A stretch of DNA of 64,000 nucleotides from Streptococcus sanguinis (lineage in GTDB: Bacteria; Bacillota; Bacilli; Lactobacillales; Streptococcaceae), in NCBI RefSeq assembly GCF_900635155.1, contig NZ_LR134002.1:62001-126000 (forward strand), written 5' to 3'. Shown here in pieces: positions 57,234 through 64,000 of this stretch (positions are counted from its first letter, which is position 1; every line of letters begins with the position of its first letter). The position numbers and the translations under genes are program-made. The notes under the pieces are model-generated. The model saw nothing but the letters and a program-made list of their open reading frames with translations. It had not been told where the DNA came from and ran no database searches.

Positions 57234-57824
57234 ATGTACGAATATTTTAAAGGAATCATCAGTAAAATAACAGCCAAGTACATTGTGTTGGAAGTCAACT
57301 CTATCGGCTATATTCTTCATGTAGCTAATCCTTATGCTTACTCAGGACATCTCCATCAGGAAGCCAAGGTCTATGTGCACCAGGTGGTGAGAGAAGACAC
57401 GGAGCTCCTTTACGGCTTTGCGACCGAGGAGGAGAAGCAACTCTTTCTCAGCTTGATTTCAGTCTCAGGCATCGGCCCAGTGTCTGCTCTGGCTATTATT
57501 GCGGCGGATGATAATGCTGGCTTAGTGCAGGCCATTGAGCAGAAAAACATCACCTATCTGACCAAGTTTCCTAAGATTGGCAAGAAAACTGCCCAGCAGA
57601 TGGTGCTGGACTTGGAAGGCAAGGTAGTGGCGGCGGATGGTCTGGCAGAAAGCAAGGCACCTGTCCAGACTGTGGATAATCAGGAGCTGGAAGAAGCCAT
57701 GGAAGCCATGCTGGCTCTGGGCTACAAAGCTACTGAACTCAAGAAAATCAAGAAATTCTTTGAAGGAACGACGGATACAGCAGAAAACTATATCAAGTCT
57801 GCTCTTAAGATGTTGGTGAAATAG
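57234..57824 (+). CDS. ruvA: Holliday junction DNA-binding protein RuvA
   Basis: 196 residues. OB-fold N-terminus ([26 protein letters not shown]), then helix-hairpin-helix DNA-binding motifs near residue 71 ([17 protein letters not shown]) and 107 ([16 protein letters not shown]), and the flexible C-terminal domain III ([15 protein letters not shown]) that contacts RuvB. I start at 57234 with AAGGAAG upstream. It is separated from ruvB by ~51 kb but lies next to mutL and tag, the usual streptococcal repair cluster. Confidence 0.96.
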   Translation: MYEYFKGIISKITAKYIVLEVNSIGYILHVANPYAYSGHLHQEAKVYVHQVVREDTELLYGFATEEEKQLFLSLISVSGIGPVSALAIIAADDNAGLVQAIEQKNITYLTKFPKIGKKTAQQMVLDLEGKVVAADGLAESKAPVQTVDNQELEEAMEAMLALGYKATELKKIKKFFEGTTDTAENYIKSALKMLVK

Positions 57825-57834
57825 GAGACCAAAT

Positions 57835-58407
57835 ATGACCAAACGCTGCGGTTGGGTAAAGATGAACAACCCTTTATATGTGGCCTATCATGATGAGGAG
57901 TGGGGCAAGCCCCTCCATGATGATCAGAAGTTATTTGAATTGCTCTGCATGGAGACCTATCAGGCTGGACTTTCTTGGGAGACCATTCTCAATAAACGTC
58001 AAGCTTTTCGGGAAGCTTTTCATTTCTATGATGCCCAGAAAATTGCTCAGATGACGGATGCAGATCTGGATGGTTTGTTGGGCAATCCCGACATCATCCG
58101 TAACAAGATGAAGATTTATGCAACCAGAGCTAATGCCCAAGCTTTTTTGGCTGTTCAAAAGCAGTTTGGCTCTTTTAATGACTATATCTGGTCCTTTGTA
58201 GATTTCAAAACGATTAACAATCAGATTGTCCATTACAAGGAAGCACCTACTAAGACAGAGCTGTCAGAAACTATGTCCAAGGCGCTGAAAAAGCAAGGCT
58301 TCAAATTTGTCGGTCCCGTTTGTGTCTATTCATTCCTAGAAGCAGCTGGCCTTATCAACGATCATGAAAATGATTGTGATTTTAATCCACGTAAAAATAC
58401 CGTTTGA
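57835..58407 (+). CDS. tag: DNA-3-methyladenine glycosylase I
   Basis: 190 residues, removes 3-methyladenine from DNA. The N-terminus KRCGWVKMNNPLYVAYHDEEWGKPLHDD carries the zinc-binding cysteine and family signature, LFELLCMETYQAGLSWETIL the active-site glutamate, and the C-terminus NDHENDCDFNP the last zinc ligands (His and Cys). GGAG precedes the ATG, ten bases after ruvA, so the two are co-transcribed. Confidence 0.95.
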   Translation: MTKRCGWVKMNNPLYVAYHDEEWGKPLHDDQKLFELLCMETYQAGLSWETILNKRQAFREAFHFYDAQKIAQMTDADLDGLLGNPDIIRNKMKIYATRANAQAFLAVQKQFGSFNDYIWSFVDFKTINNQIVHYKEAPTKTELSETMSKALKKQGFKFVGPVCVYSFLEAAGLINDHENDCDFNPRKNTV

Positions 58408-58430
58408 GAAAGATTCTCAACGGTATTTTT
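58393..58430. terminator. bidirectional terminator between tag and rgg
   Basis: AAAAATACCGTTTGAGAA (58393-58410) / TTCTCAACGGTATTTTT (58414-58430), nearly perfect, overlapping both gene ends. Confidence 0.85.
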
Positions 58431-59265
58431 CAATTTCTTCTTTTAGAGATTTTACTAGCTCTTTTTCATCGGCAAGTTGTAGTAGAGCAATCCCTTTTTT
58501 TATTAATTCGTTATCATTTTTGCAAATTCCAAGTCGAATCTGTGAAAGCCCGAGGGAATCATAACGTTTTTCTTTTTTTGACAAATCGTAAATGTACTTA
58601 GTAATTTCAGCGCATTCTCTCTTTAATCCATTATAAAGATAGATGGTAGAAAGGTTGACTAAAAGACCGATTTGTACATTATTCCCATAGCGAAATGATT
58701 GGTATTTCTTTATACTATTTAAAATCTTTTGGGTAAATTGTTTGATATTTTCTAAAGGGAAGAAATAAAGGATAGTAGAAAGAAGTCGAAAATCACTTTC
58801 ATACCAAGTGTCCTGTTTTTCTAAATACGCCCAAATTTTATTGGTAGTAGCATTAATTTCTTTTGTCTCAGAAATTCCATTTTGTCTCAGATGAATAGTA
58901 ATATTGATGATATCTAAAGCATGTTTAATCGGAATATCGGAATGTTTACATAGATATGCCTCGCATTCTCTCTTTAATTGTAACAAACCTTTCGTCCCTA
59001 CAATAGTCTCACCTTGGTTATAAAGAGAATTTAAAATTTTCTGTCTCTGACTAGGTTGATAATAATCACAAATGTATTTAAATTCTTCTAGTGTCATATC
59101 TATCTGGCGAAGTAAAAAAATCATGGTATCGAACTTTGGCACGACTTGTCCACTTTCAATTCGTGCCAAAGTTGAGCGAGCTAAAAAATCCCCACAAATT
59201 TCTTCTTGAGTCAGCCCTTTTGATTTTCTAATTTCTTTATAGATTTTTCCATAATCCCAGCGCAT
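58417..59265 (-). CDS. rgg: Rgg-family transcriptional regulator
   Basis: 282 residues. The N-terminal helix-turn-helix (about 5-60: KSKGLTQEEICGDFLARSTL, then IESGQVVPKFDTM) is followed by a ~220-residue all-helical repeat domain like that of Rgg/PlcR peptide sensors (for example FKYICDYYQPSQRQKILNSL near 77). Rgg proteins bind short imported peptides and switch nearby promoters. It is divergent from a 26-codon peptide gene with a strong ribosome site, the typical arrangement for a regulator and its pheromone. Lower GC than the repair genes beside it, suggesting an acquired island. Confidence 0.88.
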   Translation of the reverse strand: MRWDYGKIYKEIRKSKGLTQEEICGDFLARSTLARIESGQVVPKFDTMIFLLRQIDMTLEEFKYICDYYQPSQRQKILNSLYNQGETIVGTKGLLQLKRECEAYLCKHSDIPIKHALDIINITIHLRQNGISETKEINATTNKIWAYLEKQDTWYESDFRLLSTILYFFPLENIKQFTQKILNSIKKYQSFRYGNNVQIGLLVNLSTIYLYNGLKRECAEITKYIYDLSKKEKRYDSLGLSQIRLGICKNDNELIKKGIALLQLADEKELVKSLKEEIEKYR

Positions 59266-59302
59266 AAGAACCCTCTTTGAAAATGTTACTAAAAGCTACG
59301 TT

Positions 59303-59330
59303 TTGAAAAAATGTTTTAAAATAGTATATC
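59303..59330 (+). promoter_or_regulatory. putative Rgg-controlled promoter of the peptide gene
   Basis: TTGAAA (59303-59308), 16 bases, TATATC (59325-59330). The -35 region lies in two similar AT-rich blocks, CGTTTTGAAAA and TGTTTTAAAA, a possible Rgg binding site shared with the divergent regulator promoter. Confidence 0.5.
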
Positions 59331-59353
59331 ATGAAATAGAAAGGAGGGCAAAG

Positions 59354-59434
59354 GTGGGAAAAACAAAGCGCAAATTTATTTTGCTAGTAATGATTATTGT
59401 TAATGTATTTCCATGGTGGTGGCCTTGGGAATAG
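59354..59434 (+). CDS. candidate Trp-rich short hydrophobic peptide pheromone
   Basis: A 26-codon frame from GTG (59354) to TAG (59432-59434). AAGGAGG at 59341-59347 is a perfect Shine-Dalgarno six bases before the start. The product has a basic head (residues 2-7, GKTKRK), a hydrophobic core (8-16, FILLVMIIV) and the tail NVFPWWWPWE. That layout, next to a divergent Rgg gene, is the one of SHP and ComS precursors, from which a C-terminal piece is exported, trimmed and re-imported. The WWW/W-x-W tail recalls XIP (WW) and pneumococcal RtgS-type (W-x-W) signals but is not one I recognise. Not experimentally known; called from sequence and context. Confidence 0.72.
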   Translation: MGKTKRKFILLVMIIVNVFPWWWPWE

Positions 59435-59535
59435 GTCTAAATATGAAAGAGAGGAGGGTGAGCCCAAAAGGCTAAATAAGACTTTACATTAAATTATATT
59501 ACCTTTGAAAACAAGTAGTCAGTGAGGTACTAAAA

Positions 59536-59850
59536 ATGAGGAAAAGCAGAATAAAATGGTTTTATTCCGTTGTTTTGTTGGTATTTGTTTTATTTGCACC
59601 TGTAGCAAGTATCAGAGCTGATATAGTGAACAGCGGAGAGGTAAAAATACAAGGAGAGGTTCCACGATATACTGACCCGGCCAATCAGTTTTACTATAGA
59701 TATACAGCGAAACCTTATGATTTTTATTATAATCCTTATACAGGTGAGTGGAAAATGGTTCAAGTAATACCCACTTTACAGCACATGGTAAATGTTATGT
59801 TTGATGGTTGGGCTAGATACGGACCGTGGGTACCGCGTGTTTATAGATAA
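59536..59850 (+). CDS. small secreted Tyr-rich protein, candidate effector or bacteriocin
   Basis: 104 residues. A basic start and hydrophobic stretch (WFYSVVLLVFVLFAPVAS) form a Sec signal peptide, probably cut after Ala28 (SIRA/D). The mature ~76 residues have about ten Tyr and three Trp, no Cys and no repeat (RYTAKPYDFYYNPYTGEWKM is the core). No known family is recognised; it lacks the double-glycine leader of class II bacteriocins and the GG-x-W pattern of lactococcin 972. GTGAGG lies upstream of the ATG. It follows the peptide gene by 100 bases and the next gene by its side resembles an immunity protein. Confidence 0.7.
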   Translation: MRKSRIKWFYSVVLLVFVLFAPVASIRADIVNSGEVKIQGEVPRYTDPANQFYYRYTAKPYDFYYNPYTGEWKMVQVIPTLQHMVNVMFDGWARYGPWVPRVYR

Positions 59851-59863
59851 GGAGGTAGCTGCT

Positions 59864-60142
59864 GTGAGAAAAGCTAAAGAAAAAGAGCTTTTACATCTAT
59901 TGCAAGAAGTATACCATTTAGATACGACTAAAAAGGATGAGAAATTTTCACAGCTAATCTTATCTACTGTTTATAAGATTGAAAATGGTAAGAATGCTTC
60001 AATTGAGTGTGTCCGTCTAATCCCTTTTTTAAATCAGTATCTATTGTCTGCCCCTTCAAAAGAATTAGTAGACTTACAGACCTTCTTGCAAAGGGAAAGT
60101 AATTTTTACAGGGGCTGGATTAGTTTTTTTAGCTGGTTTTAG
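59864..60142 (+). CDS. small helical protein, bacteriocin-immunity-like
   Basis: 92 residues from GTG 59864, which follows GGAGG by eight bases; in-frame codons upstream overlap the previous gene and lack a site. The product is predicted all-helical (KEKELLHLLQEVYHL; FSQLILSTVYKIENG; RLIPFLNQYLLSAPSKEL) with an aromatic end, FYRGWISFFSWF. Size, helical pattern and placement 13 bases after a secreted small protein match class II (EntA/Blp-type) immunity proteins, which guard the producer's membrane. The family call is tentative. Confidence 0.65.
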   Translation: MRKAKEKELLHLLQEVYHLDTTKKDEKFSQLILSTVYKIENGKNASIECVRLIPFLNQYLLSAPSKELVDLQTFLQRESNFYRGWISFFSWF

Positions 60143-60159
60143 TTGTATTTAAAAGAACC

Positions 60160-60308
60160 TGGGACAAAAGTCCAACCTCAAATATAAAAAGCGAACAAAA
60201 CTAGTTTTCTGGTAATCAGAATTCTGCTTTGTTCGCTTTTCGTATTTAATTATAGATTTGAAGGGCTTAATAATTAAGATTTTTAAAAATTGAAATCTTT
60301 TTGTCCCA
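60160..60308. repeat. nested inverted-repeat element (GGGACA type)
   Basis: Outer arms TGGGACAAAA (60160-60169) / TTTTGTCCCA (60299-60308) enclose perfect 13-bp inner arms AAAAGCGAACAAA (60187-60199) / TTTGTTCGCTTTT (60228-60240). It ends the accessory island and can act as a terminator. The GGGACA signature is also seen near 1428, 13011 and 34925. Confidence 0.75.
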
Positions 60309-60387
60309 AACTCTTTTTATTGGAATTTATCTCTCCATTATAAAAAGATTCAAACCATTTGCCAATAGCATTTTCCTAACAATCTAG

Positions 60388-60486
60388 TTATTCTGCATAA
60401 CACCAGTCATTCTTAAAAGTTTTCCACAGCATGTTGACAAGTTTGTCAAGGAACTTGACAGCTCTTTTTATTTCCTGGAATGAAAA
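60388..60486 (-). pseudogene. possible gene remnant
   Basis: On the minus strand an open stretch of about 32 codons reads like protein (FLDKLVNMLWKTFKNDWCYA) but has no start codon or ribosome site, and after its stop the same frame again reads protein-like (AIGKWFESFYNGEI). It looks like the decayed end of a gene; I cannot name the parent. Confidence 0.3.
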
Positions 60487-60526
60487 TCAACTTTTTTAAG
60501 ATTTTTTGTGATAAAATAAAGCCAAT

Positions 60527-60534
60527 TCCGAATA
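60527..60534 (+). promoter_or_regulatory. cin-box (ComX site) before cinA
   Basis: TCCGAATA matches the TNCGAATA combox recognised by ComX RNA polymerase, preceded by T-rich sequence, 17 bases before the cinA start. It predicts competence induction of cinA-recA. Confidence 0.6.
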
Positions 60535-60551
60535 GTAAGGTAGGAGGTTCT

Positions 60552-61808
60552 ATGAAAGCAGAAATTATTGCTGTGGGCACTGAGATTCTGACCGGTCAGA
60601 TTGTCAATACCAATGCCCAATTTTTATCTGAAAAACTGGCGAGTCTGGGGATTGATGTCTATTTTCAGACAGCAGTAGGGGACAATGAAAATCGTCTCCT
60701 CTCTGTTTTGGAAATTGCTCAAGGACGCAGTAATCTAATTATCCTGACAGGAGGCTTGGGCCCAACAGAGGATGATTTGACCAAGCAGACCTTGGCTAAG
60801 TTCTTAGGGCGTGAGCTTAATTTTGACTCACAGGCTGTGGAAAAGCTGGATCGCTTTTTTGCCAGCCGGCCAGATTATGCTCGAACGCCCAACAATGAGC
60901 GTCAGGCCCAGCTAGTTGAAGGCTCGACTCCGTTACTAAATGCGACTGGTTTAGCTGTTGGCGGTTTATTGGAAGTTGATGGAGTGACTTATGTAGTCCT
61001 GCCTGGTCCGCCTAGCGAGCTCAAGCCTATGGTCAACAACGAGCTGGTTCCCCTCTTATCCACAGGTCAAAAGCTATATTCGAGGGTGCTACGCTTCTTT
61101 GGTATCGGCGAGAGTCAGCTAGTGACTATTTTGTCAGAGATGATTGAGCAGCAGAGTGACCCCACCATTGCTCCTTATGCAAAGACGGGAGAGGTTACCC
61201 TGCGACTGTCCACCAAGGCTCTGAGTCAGGCAGAAGCTGACACCAAGTTTGAGGCTGTGGAAAAGGAAATTTTGGCACATAAGACTTTTGAAGGTCAGTC
61301 GCTGTCAGAGATTTTCTATGGTTATGGAGATGACAATTCCTTGGCTCAGGTGGCTTTTGAGTTGCTGAAGGGTCAAGGGAAGACGATTTCAGCGGCAGAG
61401 AGTCTGACAGCTGGCCTCTTTCAAGCGACTTTGGCAGATTTTGCTGGAGCCTCTTCCATTTTTTCAGGTGGCTTTGTCACCTACAGCATGGAGGAAAAGA
61501 GCCGGATGCTAGATATACCGTTGGGAGACCTGGAGAAGCACGGTGTTGTTTCGGCTTTTACGGCTGGGAAAATGGCAGAGCAGGCTAGAAAGCTGACTGA
61601 AAGCGACTTAGCTATCAGTCTGACAGGTGTGGCAGGCCCAGAGTCGCTGGAAGACCATCCAGCAGGGACTGTTTTTATCGGCTTAGATAGTGCTGCTGGA
61701 ACAGAAACTATTAAGGTCAATATTGCTGGACGAAGTCGGCGTGATGTGCGGAAAATTGCTGTTCTGCACGCCTTCAACCTAGTACGAAAAACTTTATTAA
61801 ATAGCTGA
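60552..61808 (+). CDS. cinA: competence/damage-inducible protein CinA
   Basis: 418 residues. The N-terminal MoaB/MogA-like domain ([44 protein letters not shown]) has ADP-ribose pyrophosphatase-type activity in relatives; the C-terminal domain (from about 260: [23 protein letters not shown]) is the nicotinamide-mononucleotide deamidase (PncC) part with the catalytic Ser. The ATG at 60552 has GGAGG upstream. recA follows after 58 bases, the classical competence operon. Confidence 0.95.
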   Translation: MKAEIIAVGTEILTGQIVNTNAQFLSEKLASLGIDVYFQTAVGDNENRLLSVLEIAQGRSNLIILTGGLGPTEDDLTKQTLAKFLGRELNFDSQAVEKLDRFFASRPDYARTPNNERQAQLVEGSTPLLNATGLAVGGLLEVDGVTYVVLPGPPSELKPMVNNELVPLLSTGQKLYSRVLRFFGIGESQLVTILSEMIEQQSDPTIAPYAKTGEVTLRLSTKALSQAEADTKFEAVEKEILAHKTFEGQSLSEIFYGYGDDNSLAQVAFELLKGQGKTISAAESLTAGLFQATLADFAGASSIFSGGFVTYSMEEKSRMLDIPLGDLEKHGVVSAFTAGKMAEQARKLTESDLAISLTGVAGPESLEDHPAGTVFIGLDSAAGTETIKVNIAGRSRRDVRKIAVLHAFNLVRKTLLNS

Positions 61809-61866
61809 TTTTTGGTATAATGACGAAGATGGCCAAAAGACATTTTAGAAAAAACAGGAGAAATAA

Positions 61867-63015
61867 ATGGCAAAGAAACAAAAAAAATTAGACGAAATCT
61901 CAAAGAAATTCGGCGATGAGCGCCAAAAAGCCTTGGATAATGCTCTTAAAAACATTGAAAAGGATTTTGGTAAGGGAGCCATTATGCGTCTTGGCGAGCG
62001 GGCAGAGCAAAAGGTTCAAGTTATGAGTTCTGGCTCTTTGGCCTTGGATATTGCCCTTGGTGCTGGTGGTTACCCTAAGGGACGGATTATTGAAATCTAT
62101 GGTCCAGAGTCTTCTGGTAAGACAACCGTTGCTCTTCACGCTGTTGCTCAAGCGCAAAAAGAAGGTGGTATCGCAGCCTTTATCGACGCTGAGCATGCTT
62201 TGGATCCGTCATACGCGGCTGCTCTGGGTGTTAATATTGATGAGTTGCTGCTGTCTCAACCTGATTCTGGAGAACAGGGACTGGAAATTGCTGGCAAGCT
62301 GATTGACTCAGGGGCGGTGGACTTGGTGGTTGTGGACTCAGTTGCAGCCCTTGTACCGCGTGCAGAAATCGATGGCGATATCGGTGACAGTCATGTCGGC
62401 TTGCAGGCTCGGATGATGAGCCAGGCTATGCGCAAACTGTCTGCTTCTATCAACAAAACGAAGACGATTGCGATTTTCATTAACCAGCTGCGCGAAAAAG
62501 TTGGCGTTATGTTTGGTAATCCTGAAACAACACCAGGTGGCCGTGCACTGAAGTTCTATGCTTCTGTCCGTCTGGATGTCCGTGGTAATACTCAAATCAA
62601 AGGAACTGGTGATGAGAAGGATACCAATGTCGGTAAAGAAACCAAGATCAAGGTCGTTAAAAACAAGGTAGCTCCGCCATTCAAAGAAGCCTTCGTGGAA
62701 ATCATGTACGGAGAAGGTATTTCTAAGACAGGTGAGCTGATTAAGATTGCGACTGATTTGGATATCATCAAAAAAGCTGGTGCTTGGTACTCCTACAATG
62801 ATGAAAAAATCGGCCAAGGTTCTGAAAATGCTAAGAAGTACTTAGCTGATCATCCAGAAGTCTTTGATGAAATTGACCGTCAGGTTCGTGTCCGCTACGG
62901 TTTGATTGATGGAGACGATATGGCAGAAGCGGTTGGCAATAAGGCTGACAGCCCAGTAGAAACGCTGGAAGAAGTGACTCTAGATTTGGACGATGCCATT
63001 GAAATTGAAGAGTAA
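61867..63015 (+). CDS. recA: recombinase RecA
   Basis: 382 residues. Walker [13 protein letters not shown] near residue 75, Walker [14 protein letters not shown] near 150, loop L1/L2 region [27 protein letters not shown] near 204, and an acidic tail ([11 protein letters not shown]). It drives strand exchange in repair and natural transformation. AGGAG precedes the ATG. Co-transcribed with cinA under the cin-box and probably also from a nearer promoter around 61815-61825 (TTTTTGG...TATAAT). Confidence 0.98.
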   Translation: MAKKQKKLDEISKKFGDERQKALDNALKNIEKDFGKGAIMRLGERAEQKVQVMSSGSLALDIALGAGGYPKGRIIEIYGPESSGKTTVALHAVAQAQKEGGIAAFIDAEHALDPSYAAALGVNIDELLLSQPDSGEQGLEIAGKLIDSGAVDLVVVDSVAALVPRAEIDGDIGDSHVGLQARMMSQAMRKLSASINKTKTIAIFINQLREKVGVMFGNPETTPGGRALKFYASVRLDVRGNTQIKGTGDEKDTNVGKETKIKVVKNKVAPPFKEAFVEIMYGEGISKTGELIKIATDLDIIKKAGAWYSYNDEKIGQGSENAKKYLADHPEVFDEIDRQVRVRYGLIDGDDMAEAVGNKADSPVETLEEVTLDLDDAIEIEE

Positions 63016-63050
63016 TTTTGCAAAATAGGTCGCAAGACCGATGGTTTTTG

Positions 63051-63059
63051 TGATATAAT
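63051..63059 (+). promoter_or_regulatory. spxA promoter (-10)
   Basis: TGA-TATAAT (hexamer 63054-63059), 42 bases before the start. Upstream, GGTC-GCAA-GACC with GTTTTT may be a weak recA terminator. Confidence 0.55.
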
Positions 63060-63100
63060 AGACTACGATATTAGTATCGTGTAGCGAAAGGAGTACTTAC

Positions 63101-63499
63101 ATGATCACAATCTATACTGTCTCAAGTTGTACTAGTTGTAAAAAAGCAAAAACCTGGCTAAACGCTCATCAATTAACTTATAAAGAACAAAATTTAGGAA
63201 AAGAAGGCATCACCAAAGAGGAACTTCTGGATATTTTAACCAAAACAGAAAATGGTATCGCGAGCATTGTTTCATCAAAAAACCGCTATGCTAAAGGTTT
63301 GGGTGTTGACATTGAAGAGTTGAGTGTCAATGAAGTTCTTGACATCATCATGGAGACCCCGCGTATTTTGAAAAGTCCTATCTTAGTGGATGATAAACGT
63401 CTCCAAGTTGGTTACAAAGAAGATGATATCCGTGCTTTTCTGCCACGTTCTGTTCGCAATGTTGAAAATGCAGAAGCTCGTCTGCGGGCAGCTCTCTAA
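63101..63499 (+). CDS. spxA: Spx/ArsC-family redox regulator
   Basis: 132 residues. Binds the RNA polymerase alpha C-terminal domain and redirects transcription under oxidative stress. The redox switch CTSC is Cys10/Cys13 (VSSCTSCKKAKTWL); RILKSPILVDDKRLQVGYKEDDIRAFLPR is the conserved C-terminal block with the Arg that meets polymerase. GAAAGGAG precedes the ATG. Adjacent to recA as in other streptococci (SpxA1 type). Confidence 0.93.
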   Translation: MITIYTVSSCTSCKKAKTWLNAHQLTYKEQNLGKEGITKEELLDILTKTENGIASIVSSKNRYAKGLGVDIEELSVNEVLDIIMETPRILKSPILVDDKRLQVGYKEDDIRAFLPRSVRNVENAEARLRAAL

Positions 63500-63516
63500 T
63501 CTTTGAATATAACTGA

Positions 63517-63550
63517 AAGAGTCGGGAAGAGAATCTCGGCTCTTCTTTTT
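63517..63550 (+). terminator. terminator after spxA
   Basis: AAGAGTCG (63517-63524) / CGGCTCTT (63537-63544), followed by CTTTTT. Confidence 0.75.
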
Positions 63551-63634
63551 GTTTAGGTTGACAGAGGACTTTGGCGACTGGATGGATTGACAAGGAGCAG
63601 AACTGTGATACAATATCTCTGAGGAGGATGGAAG

Positions 63635-64000
63635 ATGAAGAAAATTTTATTAGGACTGGGATTGAGTGTGGCACTGTTAGCAGGCTGTGGACATAAAAAG
63701 ACAGAGACGAATTCGAATGCGACTGACAAGAAAGAAATCAGCAATAATCTGCCTATCATTGATAATGCCAAGCAGCAGGAAGTGATTACTCGGACACTTG
63801 TTTTTCCAAAGGATGAACGAGGAAACCAGCAGAGTCAGACAGTGACTTATCAGGGAGAGCATTTTAAACGCTTGGTTATTGAAAGGCTGACTGCGACTGA
63901 TGATGAGATGAAAGAAGCCATCAAGCAAATGGGGCTGGAGGAAGCGCAGAAGTCGCTCAATGAGTCACTGGAGCAGGATGCAGACTATGTGCAGGCTCGT
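63635..64000 (+). CDS. lipoprotein, YehR/DUF1307-like (3' truncated)
   Basis: Open from ATG 63635 (GAGGAGG seven to thirteen bases upstream) to the window end, 122 codons so far. A lipoprotein signal ends in the lipobox LLAGC (Cys18), followed by a polar linker. TRTLVFPKDERGNQQSQTVT near residue 52, then an acidic helical stretch, resembles DUF1307/YehR lipoproteins of unknown function. Attached to the outer face of the membrane. The rest of the gene is outside the window. Confidence 0.75.
   Translation, partial: MKKILLGLGLSVALLAGCGHKKTETNSNATDKKEISNNLPIIDNAKQQEVITRTLVFPKDERGNQQSQTVTYQGEHFKRLVIERLTATDDEMKEAIKQMGLEEAQKSLNESLEQDADYVQAR

Noticed and set aside
59443..59475. Ten-codon frame starting at ATG 59443 after the Trp-rich peptide gene
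   Set aside because: It has no suitable ribosome site and a polar product; the GGAGG inside it more likely reflects chance or a lost start.

Overview
The window is a contiguous piece of a streptococcal chromosome, most likely from the sanguinis/mitis side of the genus (inference: a complete V-type ATPase operon, CiaR-driven csRNAs, a SatABC-type sialic-acid locus, a malR/malQ/malP block, mutS/mutL/ruvA/tag and cinA-recA-spx all occur together, with Streptococcus-like codon use and GGAGG-type ribosome sites). Both ends cut genes: a PTS EIID gene at the left and a lipoprotein gene at the right. I see no rRNA or tRNA genes, no CRISPR array and no intact insertion sequence.

Layout. 1-4.8 kb: tail of an amino-sugar/galactoside operon (EIID, EIIA, agaS, tagatose-bisphosphate aldolase, galM). 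4.9-7.1 kb: ruvB and a nucleotidyltransferase flanked by three csRNA genes, each with a CiaR box. 7.2-9.8 kb: an overlapping trio (low-Mr tyrosine phosphatase, MORN protein, OatA-like acyltransferase). 10-12.8 kb: adhE behind a promoter carrying Rex and CcpA sites. 12.9-13.1 kb: a pair of 90-bp direct repeats. 14-25 kb: sialic-acid catabolism (acetyl esterase, nanE, an MsmK-type ATPase, the three-gene Sat transporter, a YhcH/NanQ anomerase, a DUF624 protein, nanA, nanK), ended by the convergent RpiR regulator nanR. 25.3-34.8 kb: V-ATPase operon ntpFIKECG-(acetyltransferase)-ABD. 35-37.9 kb: a secreted LysM protein and thrC. 37.9-45.3 kb: maltodextrin use: malR-pulA leftward and malQ-malP rightward, with MalR-type operators at both promoters. 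45.5-48.3 kb: a membrane protein, nrdI and argS. 48.6-58.4 kb: argR and repair genes mutS, mutL, ruvA and tag, interrupted by a zinc-ribbon/SPFH-GYF pair and an XRE/RDD membrane pair. 58.4-60.3 kb: an AT-rich accessory island. 60.5-64 kb: cinA-recA, spxA and a partial lipoprotein gene.

The most novel-looking part is 58.4-60.2 kb. A leftward Rgg-family regulator is divergent from a 26-codon reading frame (59354-59434) with a perfect AAGGAGG ribosome site six bases from a GTG start. The predicted peptide has a basic head, a hydrophobic core and the tail PWWWPWE. Behind it lie a tyrosine-rich secreted protein and a small helical protein resembling bacteriocin immunity proteins. I read this as a candidate Rgg/short-peptide quorum-sensing circuit of the Trp-rich kind, controlling a secreted effector and its immunity. 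The arrangement is seen directly; the function is inferred.

Other points of interest are the csRNAs with anti-Shine-Dalgarno loops, an apparently leaderless ruvB, a sodium-ligand set in the V-ATPase rotor subunit, a transporter ATPase encoded inside the sialic-acid operon, and an ArgR lacking the usual arginine-binding aspartates.
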